DNA of 12,361 nt from CAVXAE01 sp044225565 (GTDB lineage Bacteria; Pseudomonadota; Gammaproteobacteria; Steroidobacterales; Steroidobacteraceae). The position numbers and the translations under genes were made by a program. The stretch covers positions 1-12,361 of the forward strand of contig JBGAIL010000145.1 in the NCBI GenBank assembly GCA_044225565.1, in the 5' to 3' direction. Under the pieces are notes generated by a model. That model made no database searches. It saw only the letters and a list, made by a program, of their open reading frames with translations, and was not told the origin of the DNA. This document shows, piece by piece, positions 7,022-12,361 of the stretch; position 1 is the first letter of the stretch, and each line of letters starts with the position of its first letter.

Positions 7022-7027
7022 TATAAT
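7022..7027 (+). promoter_or_regulatory. Predicted -10 element of the ftsK promoter
   Basis: A perfect TATAAT occurs 31 bases before the ftsK TTG in the trxB-ftsK divergent gap. The -35 side is poor (CTGCCG at 7001-7006 with 15-base spacing is the nearest fit), so strength may depend on an activator or the assignment may be wrong. Initiation near 7034 would give a leader of about 25 bases. I see no LexA-type box here, although E. coli ftsK is SOS-inducible. Confidence 0.4.
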
Positions 7028-7058
7028 CCGCAGCCCCGCGGCATCCCGAGAGTTCACG

Positions 7059-9383
7059 TTGGCCCAATCCACCGCGCAGACGCGCAACGCCGTTCGCTTC
7101 ACCACCGCGGTCACCCGCGGCCTGCGCGAGAGCGCGGTGATAGCGCTCGCCGTGGTGGCTCTGGTGCTGTTCACGGCGCTCGCTTCCTACAGCCCCACGG
7201 ATCCGGGCTTCTCGTACACGGGCCAGGCGGCTCGAGTCGAGAACGCGGTGGGTCCCGTCGGCGCCTGGATGGCCGACGTGCTCTTTTTCCTCTTCGGGCG
7301 TCCGGCTTTCCTGTTCCCGGTGATGCTCGGCGTCGCGTGCTGGAAGCTGTTCCGCAGCCGCCAGAAGGGCGAGGCCGCCTCGCGCGCGAACACGGCAGTG
7401 CGGATCGGCGGCTTCGTGCTGGTGCTCATCGCCAGCTGCGGACTCACCACGCTTCATTGGGATCCGGAGCCGCTGCGCCAGACGGCCGGCGGCGTCGTCG
7501 GCGTGCTCGTCGGGCAGGGGCTGGCCTCGGGCCTCAAGTTCCTCGGCGCCACGCTGTTCCTCATCGCCGCCTGGATGGCCGGGCTTTCGCTCGCCTTCGG
7601 CGTGTCCTGGCTCACCATCATCGATCGCATCGGCGCCTGGACCTGGCAGGGCATCGACCGGCTGCGCGAGCGCTCGAGCACGAAGCGCGACGTCGCCGTC
7701 GGCAAGGAGCGCAAGCAGGCCCGCAAGGAAGCCGTGATCGTCGAGCAGAAGAAGGCCGCTGCAAGGCCACCACCGCGCATCGAGACGCCTGCGTCCGTCG
7801 TGGAGAAGAGCGAGCGCGTGGAAAAGGAGCGGCAGGTGCCGCTGTTCGAGGCGGCGAAGGCGAACGAGCTGCCGCCACTGAAGCTGCTCGACGACCCGCC
7901 GCCGCGCGAGCCCGTGTATTCCGCCGAGGCGCTGGAAGCGCTCTCGCGCCTGGTGGAAATGAAGCTCAAGGATTTCGGCATCGAGGTGGAAGTGGTCGCG
8001 GTGCAGCCCGGCCCCGTGGTCACGCGCTTCGAGCTGCGGCCGGCGCCCGGCGTGAAGGCGAGCCAGATCACGGGCCTCGCCAAGGACCTGGCGCGCGCTC
8101 TGTCGGTGCTGTCGGTGCGCGTGGTGGAAGTGATTCCCGGCAAGAACGTGATGGGCCTCGAGATCGCGAACGAGAAGCGCGAGATGGTGACGCTCGGCGA
8201 GATCGTGCGCTCCAAGGCCTACGACGAGGTGCATTCCCCGCTCGCCATCGCGCTGGGCAAGGACATCGGCGGCCAGCCCATGGTGGCGGACCTCGCGCGC
8301 ATGCCGCACCTGCTCATCGCCGGCACCACCGGCTCGGGCAAGTCGGTCGGCATCAACGCGATGGTGCTGTCGCTGCTCTACAAGAGCACGGCCGAGCAGG
8401 TGCGCCTCATCATGATCGACCCGAAGATGCTGGAGCTCTCGGTGTACGAGGGCATCCCGCACCTGCTCGCGCCGGTGGTCACGGACATGAAGGAGGCCGC
8501 CAACGCGCTGCGCTGGTGCGTGGTGGAGATGGACCGCCGCTACCAGCTCATGGCGGCACTGGGCGTGCGCAACATCGCTGGCTTCAACCGCAAGGTGAAG
8601 GAGGCGAACGAGGCCGGCAAGCCGATCCGCGACCCGGTGATGACGGAGGCGGCCTCGCGGGATCCGACGTTCGACCAGTCCACGATCCCGAACCTGGTGC
8701 CGCTGCCCTACATCGTCGTGATCATCGACGAGCTCGCCGATCTCATGATGATCGTCGGCAAGAAGGTGGAGGAGCTCATCGCGCGGCTCGCGCAGAAGGC
8801 CCGCGCGTCCGGCATCCATCTGGTGCTCGCGACTCAACGGCCCTCGGTGGACGTCATCACCGGCCTCATCAAGGCGAACATTCCGTGCCGCATCGCGTTC
8901 CAGGTGTCGGCGCGCGTGGATTCGCGCACCATTCTGGACCAGATGGGCGCGGAGACGCTGCTCGGCCACGGCGACATGCTTTATCTGCCGTCCGGCACTT
9001 CGCTGCCCACGCGCGTGCACGGCGCGTTCGTGTCGGACCAGGAAGTGCACCGCGTCGTGGACTCGCTGAAGACCTCGGCGCCGCCGAACTATATCGAGGA
9101 GGTGCTGTCTGGACCGAAGGTCGCCATTCCCGGCATCTCCGGCGAGGAAGGCGAAGGGGCCGCGGGTGGGGGAGACAGCGAATCGGATCCCCTGTACGAC
9201 GAAGCGGTGAAGATCGTCACGCAGGAGCGCAAGCCTTCCATCTCCTACGTGCAGCGGCGGCTGAAGATCGGCTACAACCGCGCGGCGCGGCTGCTGGAAG
9301 CAATGGAAATGAGCGGCATCGTGGGGCCGCTGCAGCCGAACGGCGGGCGGGAGGTGCTCGCGCCGCCACCGCCGGAGGATTGA
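7059..9383 (+). CDS. ftsK: DNA translocase FtsK (TTG start)
   Basis: FtsK anchors at the division septum and pumps chromosomal DNA so that XerCD can resolve dimers at dif. From the TTG at 7059 the product is 774 residues. The N-terminal region holds about four membrane helices (about 25-45, 70-95, 115-130 and 160-185). A charged, Pro-containing linker follows (about 200-285), then the alpha/beta motor with Walker A GTTGSGKS (422-429) and Walker B VVIIDELAD (553-561), and a C-terminal gamma winged-helix domain (about 708-768, DPLYDEAVKIV through NRAARLLEAME) that reads KOPS and activates XerD. The linker is much shorter than in E. coli FtsK (1,329 residues). The TTG is chosen because earlier in-frame starts would run through the TATAAT; GAGAG lies about six bases upstream. 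lolA begins four bases after the stop. Confidence 0.96.
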   Translation: MAQSTAQTRNAVRFTTAVTRGLRESAVIALAVVALVLFTALASYSPTDPGFSYTGQAARVENAVGPVGAWMADVLFFLFGRPAFLFPVMLGVACWKLFRSRQKGEAASRANTAVRIGGFVLVLIASCGLTTLHWDPEPLRQTAGGVVGVLVGQGLASGLKFLGATLFLIAAWMAGLSLAFGVSWLTIIDRIGAWTWQGIDRLRERSSTKRDVAVGKERKQARKEAVIVEQKKAAARPPPRIETPASVVEKSERVEKERQVPLFEAAKANELPPLKLLDDPPPREPVYSAEALEALSRLVEMKLKDFGIEVEVVAVQPGPVVTRFELRPAPGVKASQITGLAKDLARALSVLSVRVVEVIPGKNVMGLEIANEKREMVTLGEIVRSKAYDEVHSPLAIALGKDIGGQPMVADLARMPHLLIAGTTGSGKSVGINAMVLSLLYKSTAEQVRLIMIDPKMLELSVYEGIPHLLAPVVTDMKEAANALRWCVVEMDRRYQLMAALGVRNIAGFNRKVKEANEAGKPIRDPVMTEAASRDPTFDQSTIPNLVPLPYIVVIIDELADLMMIVGKKVEELIARLAQKARASGIHLVLATQRPSVDVITGLIKANIPCRIAFQVSARVDSRTILDQMGAETLLGHGDMLYLPSGTSLPTRVHGAFVSDQEVHRVVDSLKTSAPPNYIEEVLSGPKVAIPGISGEEGEGAAGGGDSESDPLYDEAVKIVTQERKPSISYVQRRLKIGYNRAARLLEAMEMSGIVGPLQPNGGREVLAPPPPED

Positions 9384-9387
9384 TCAG

Positions 9388-10056
9388 GTGCCTGCTTCAC
9401 GTTCGCGAGTGAATCCCGTGCGATGGCGTCTGACCGTCCTGGCCGTGGTTTTGGCAGGAGGCGTTCCGGCTTTTGCGGCGCAGAGCACTCCGCTGGATGG
9501 ATTTCTCGCAGGGCTCAGGACGCTGCGGGCCTCGTTCACGCAGACGCTGGTGGACAGCGGCGGGCGGCCTGTGGATCGCTCCTCGGGCGTGCTCGTCGTG
9601 CAGCGGCCCGGGAAATTCCGTTGGGAGACCCGGCCGCAGGACGGCAAGGGTGGGGGAGAGCAGTTGCTGGTGGCGGATGGAAAGAACGTCTGGTTCTTCG
9701 ATCGCGAGCTCGAGCAGGTGACGGTGAAGCCGGCGGATTCCGCGCTGTCGGCCACTCCGGCCATGCTGCTCTCGGAAGCGGGAGACATCCGCGAGCGCTT
9801 CAACGTGACGTCCGCGGGTGCCCGCGAGGGTCTGGATTGGGTGCTGGTGGAACCGAAAGGCGCGGAAGCCGACTTCCGGCGTGCGCTGCTCGGCTTCGGC
9901 AAGAGCGGCCTCGCGCGGATGATCGTGGACGACAAGCTCGGCCAGACCGCGACCATCGCGTTCGAAGGAGTGACGCGCAACGGCGCGGTGGCCCCGGACG
10001 AAGTGAGGTTCACGCCGCCCGCGGGCGTCGACGTCATCGGGACGCCGGCGGGATGA
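9388..10056 (+). CDS. lolA: Outer-membrane lipoprotein carrier protein LolA (GTG start)
   Basis: LolA is the periplasmic shuttle that takes lipoproteins from the LolCDE transporter to LolB at the outer membrane. The 222-residue precursor has a signal peptide: Arg-rich n-region (residues 5-14), hydrophobic LTVLAVVLAGGVPAFA and a cleavage site after residue 30 or 31. The mature part matches the family: LRASFTQTLVD (46-56), VQRPGKFRWET (71-81), LLVADGKNVWFFDRELEQV (93-111) and the C-terminal RFTPPAGVDV (207-216). The GTG at 9388 has a clear GGAGG nine bases upstream, at the end of ftsK; an in-frame GTG seven codons later would shorten the n-region. The stop overlaps the next gene (ATGA). ftsK-lolA is a conserved pair in gammaproteobacteria. 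Confidence 0.95.
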   Translation: MPASRSRVNPVRWRLTVLAVVLAGGVPAFAAQSTPLDGFLAGLRTLRASFTQTLVDSGGRPVDRSSGVLVVQRPGKFRWETRPQDGKGGGEQLLVADGKNVWFFDRELEQVTVKPADSALSATPAMLLSEAGDIRERFNVTSAGAREGLDWVLVEPKGAEADFRRALLGFGKSGLARMIVDDKLGQTATIAFEGVTRNGAVAPDEVRFTPPAGVDVIGTPAG

Positions 10057-10451
10057 TCTCGAGGCCGGAGCTGCGCTGGAAGGCGTTCTGGTGGGCATGC
10101 GACTGGGCGATCCTGCTCGGCGTGCTGCTCGGCAGCCTGATCCCGCCCGATGAGCTGCATCGGGCGGTGCCGGACATCAACGACAAGATCATGCACTGCG
10201 GCGCCTATTTCCTCATGGGCATGTGGTTCGCGGGCTCCATGGACACGCGCAAGTACGGCTGGCTGGCGCTCAGCCTCATCACGCTCGGCGGGCTCATCGA
10301 GTTCCTGCAGTACTTCATGGGCTTCGGGCGCGACGCGGACTGGAGGGACTTCGTGGCGAACAGCATCGGCGTCATCGTCGCGCTCTCCATCGCCCGCGCC
10401 GGCCTGGGCAACTGGATGGCGTGGATCGAGCGCCGCTTCACGCGGAGCTGA
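10053..10451 (+). CDS. VanZ-family integral membrane protein
   Basis: A 132-residue membrane protein with four predicted helices (about 12-30, 46-62, 68-88 and 99-117) and a short basic C-terminus. The VanZ-like (PF04892) pattern is visible: DINDKIMHCGAYFLMG (41-56), then EFLQYFMGFGRDADWRDFVANSIG (83-106), whose Glu, Gln, Gly-Arg, Trp-Asp and Asn are the conserved family positions. VanZ was named from teicoplanin resistance in enterococci, but most members have no proven function and this one should not be read as a resistance gene. The ATG overlaps the lolA stop by four bases, and rarA follows four bases after its stop, so it is translated as part of the ftsK-lolA-rarA-serS run. E. coli has no gene at this position. 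Confidence 0.82.
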   Translation: MISRPELRWKAFWWACDWAILLGVLLGSLIPPDELHRAVPDINDKIMHCGAYFLMGMWFAGSMDTRKYGWLALSLITLGGLIEFLQYFMGFGRDADWRDFVANSIGVIVALSIARAGLGNWMAWIERRFTRS

Positions 10452-10455
10452 GGCG

Positions 10456-11738
10456 GTGGCCGAGGCCTTGGACAAGACGCGCCCGCTCGCGGATCGCATG
10501 CGGCCGCGCTCCCTGGAGGAATACGCGGGCCAGCAGCACGTGCTCGCGCCCGGCAAGCCGCTGAGGCAGGCGCTGGAGGCCGGCAAGCTGCACTCGATGA
10601 TCCTGTGGGGGCCGCCGGGTACCGGCAAGACCACGCTCGCCCGCATGATCGCCAAACGATCGGATGCCCAGTTTCTGGCGCTTTCCGCGGTGATGGCGGG
10701 AGTGAAAGACATCCGCGCGGCCGTGGAGCAGGCGAAGGCGGCGCGCGCGATCTCCGGCAAGCCCACCATCCTCTTCCTCGACGAGGTGCATCGTTTCAAC
10801 AAGGCGCAGCAGGACACCTTCCTGCCGTATCTCGAGGACGGCACGCTCACGTTCATCGGCGCGACGACGGAGAATCCTTCCTTCGAGGTGGTGAGCGCGC
10901 TGCTCTCGCGCGCCCGCGTCTACGTGCTGCGAAGCCTCTCGGTGGACGACATCGTGAAGCTGCTTCGCGCCGCGCTGGCGAAGAGCGGCTCACTGCGAAC
11001 GACGATGCGCTCGACCTGATTGCGCGCGCGGCGGACGGGGATGCCAGGCGTTCCCTCAATATGCTGGAGCTTGCGGCCGATCTGGCGACGGAAGGCACCA
11101 TCGACCTGCGCATCGCGCAGGAGGTGGCGAGCGGCACGCGGCGGCGTTTCGACAAGGGCGGCGACCAGTTCTACGACCAGATCTCCGCGCTGCACAAATC
11201 CGTCCGGGGCTCCGATCCGGACGGAGCGCTCTACTGGCTGTGCCGCATGCTCGATGGAGGCTGCGACCCGCACTACATCGCACGCCGGGTGGTCCGCATG
11301 GCGTACGAGGATATCGGCCTTGCCGATCCCCGCGCGTATGCGATCACTCTTGAAGCGTGGGAAGCGTACGACCGCCTGGGCAGCCCTGAAGGCGAACTCG
11401 CCATCGCCAACGCCGTGGTGTATCTCGCCATCGCGCCGAAGAGCAATGCGGTCTACGTGGCCTATGGTGAGGTGATGGCGGACGTGGAGAAGTACGGCAC
11501 GCTGGACGTTCCGCTCCGCTTCCGCAACGCGCCCACGAAGCTCATGAAGAACCTGGGCCACGGACAGGGATACCGCTACGCGCACGACGAGCCGGACGCT
11601 TACGCCGCCGGCGAGCGCTACCTGCCCGACGAGCTGCCGGATCGGCGATACTACCGGCCCGTGCCCCGTGGCCTGGAAATCAAGATCGGCGAGGCGCTGG
11701 CGCGGTTGCGCGCCAAGGCCCCGCCCCCTGCCGAGTGA
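10456..11738 (+). pseudogene. rarA: Replication-associated recombination protein RarA (MgsA), reading frame broken by one base
   Basis: RarA is an AAA+ ATPase related to clamp loaders and eukaryotic WRNIP1 that acts at stalled forks. The GTG at 10456 opens a frame with Walker A GPPGTGKT (52-59), Walker B ILFLDE (105-110) and sensor-1 TTEN (137-140). At residue 178 the frame leaves the family sequence and stops at 11017-11019 (187 residues). The family sequence resumes from about 10989 in another frame (LTANDDALDL, GDARRSLNMLE, FYDQISALHKSVRGS, PKSNAVY, RNAPTKLMK, AYAAGE, RYYRP, GLEIKIGE) and runs to 11738. One extra base at about 10987-10989 (AGCGG to AGCGGG) would restore a 427-residue protein, close to the E. 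coli length of 447. Both halves are otherwise well conserved, which suggests a very recent mutation or a sequence error. serS starts seven bases later. Confidence 0.88.
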
Positions 11739-11745
11739 GCCAAAC

Positions 11746-12361
11746 GTGATCGATCCCAAACTCCTGCGCACCGATCTGCCGGGCGTCGCCGCGAACCTCG
11801 CGCGCCGCGGCTACACCCTCGACGTCGAAGCCTTCGGCAAGCTGGAGGAGCAGCGCAAGCACTGGCAGATCGAGGCGGACCGCGTGCGCGCCGAGCGCAA
11901 TGCGACCGCCAAGGCCGTCGGCATGGCGAAAGGGAAGGGCGAGGATGCGGCGCCGCTCATCGCCAGAGGGGAGGCGCTGGGTGCGGAGCTGGCGCGTGCC
12001 GAGCAGGGCCTCACGGAAGCGCAGGCGCAACTCGAGCGCTTGCAGCTCGAGCTGCCGAACCTGTTGCACGATTCGGTGCCGGAAGGGCGCGACGAGACCG
12101 CCAATAGCGAAGTTCGCCAGTGGGGCGAGCCGCGACGCTTCGATTTCAAACCGCGGGATCACGTGGAGTTGGGCAGCGGCCTGGGGCTCGATTTCGAGGC
12201 GGCAGTGCGCATCTCCGGCTCGCGCTTCGCGGTGATGCGCTCGCAGATCGCGCGCCTGCACCGCGGGCTCGCGCAGTTCATGCTGGACCTGCACACGCGC
12301 GAGCACGGATACCACGAGGTGTACGTGCCTTACCTCGTGTCCCGCGATGCGCTGATCGGGA
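11746..12361 (+). CDS. serS: Serine--tRNA ligase, N-terminal half (cut by window end, GTG start)
   Basis: SerS charges tRNA-Ser (and tRNA-Sec) with serine. About 205 codons are present of roughly 430 expected; the frame is open to the window edge. The N-terminus (M)IDPKLLRTDLPGVAANLARRGY fits the family, followed by the long antiparallel coiled-coil arm that grips the tRNA variable loop (about residues 30-105, including RAERNATAK) and the start of the class II catalytic core: EVRQWGEPRRFDF, DHVELG, GLDFEAAVRISGSRF, then FMLDLHTREHGY and VPYLV. Catalytic motifs 2 and 3 lie beyond the window. The start is the GTG at 11746; no strong Shine-Dalgarno is visible, so it may depend on translation of rarA just upstream. 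The right-hand order rarA-serS is conserved with E. coli. Confidence 0.95.
   Translation, partial: MIDPKLLRTDLPGVAANLARRGYTLDVEAFGKLEEQRKHWQIEADRVRAERNATAKAVGMAKGKGEDAAPLIARGEALGAELARAEQGLTEAQAQLERLQLELPNLLHDSVPEGRDETANSEVRQWGEPRRFDFKPRDHVELGSGLGLDFEAAVRISGSRFAVMRSQIARLHRGLAQFMLDLHTREHGYHEVYVPYLVSRDALIG

Noticed and set aside
6951..7058. Upstream extension of ftsK from 6951
   Set aside because: It would cross the TATAAT element and the start of trxB, and the extra residues do not resemble FtsK N-termini.
6961..7058. LexA box in front of ftsK
   Set aside because: CTG and CAG triplets are present, but the spacing is 13 rather than 10 bases and the centre does not match.
10980..11019. Programmed ribosomal frameshifting in rarA
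   Set aside because: No slippery heptamer, downstream pseudoknot or internal Shine-Dalgarno is apparent at the junction, and RarA is not known to use recoding. A simple base loss explains it.
672..11939. Possible strand bias of KOPS-like GGGNAGGG motifs (plus strand at 672, 3633, 4238, 7512 and 11932)
   Set aside because: One minus-strand copy exists at 5229-5236, and about three per strand are expected by chance at this GC content. Five to one in 12 kb is not convincing.

Overview
The window is about 12.4 kb of GC-rich, densely coding bacterial chromosome. Gene content, order and protein similarity point to a gammaproteobacterium, most likely from the high-GC Xanthomonas/Steroidobacter/Nevskia-like side rather than the enterics; the exact lineage is inference. 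Eleven genes are complete or nearly so (one has a broken reading frame) and two more are cut by the window edges. I see no mobile element, CRISPR array, RNA gene or phage signature. Base composition and codon use look uniform, so this reads as inherited core genome.

Layout. (1) Positions 1-1088, minus strand: the start of a type II secretion operon, gspC followed by the first codons of a probable gspD running off the left edge. (2) Positions 1205-3833, plus strand: clpS-clpA, the N-degron adaptor and its AAA+ unfoldase. (3) Positions 3834-3914: a small convergent gap with nested inverted repeats, probably a two-way terminator. (4) Positions 3915-6960, minus strand: trxB, a FemAB/GNAT-like gene, aat and infA, transcribed in that order. 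(5) Positions 6961-7058: a divergent promoter region. (6) Positions 7059-12361, plus strand: ftsK, lolA, a VanZ-family membrane gene, rarA (frameshifted) and serS (cut by the right edge), packed with gaps or overlaps of 4-7 bases.

The order clpS-clpA / infA-aat / trxB / ftsK-lolA-rarA-serS is the same conserved block known from E. coli and Pseudomonas. Differences from E. coli are the absence of serW, cydDC and lrp, and the presence of the FemAB-like and VanZ-like genes. Functionally, Aat adds Leu or Phe to protein N-termini, ClpS recognises those N-degrons and ClpA unfolds the substrates for ClpP. FtsK and LolA serve chromosome segregation and envelope biogenesis; RarA, SerS, IF1 and TrxB are housekeeping.

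The most noteworthy local features are a one-base frame disruption in rarA just upstream of the essential serS, and unusually short distances between the predicted promoters and start codons of the divergent gspC and clpS genes. Non-ATG starts are also heavily used (clpA and ftsK TTG; infA, aat, lolA, rarA and serS GTG). I did not find a convincing new biological system.
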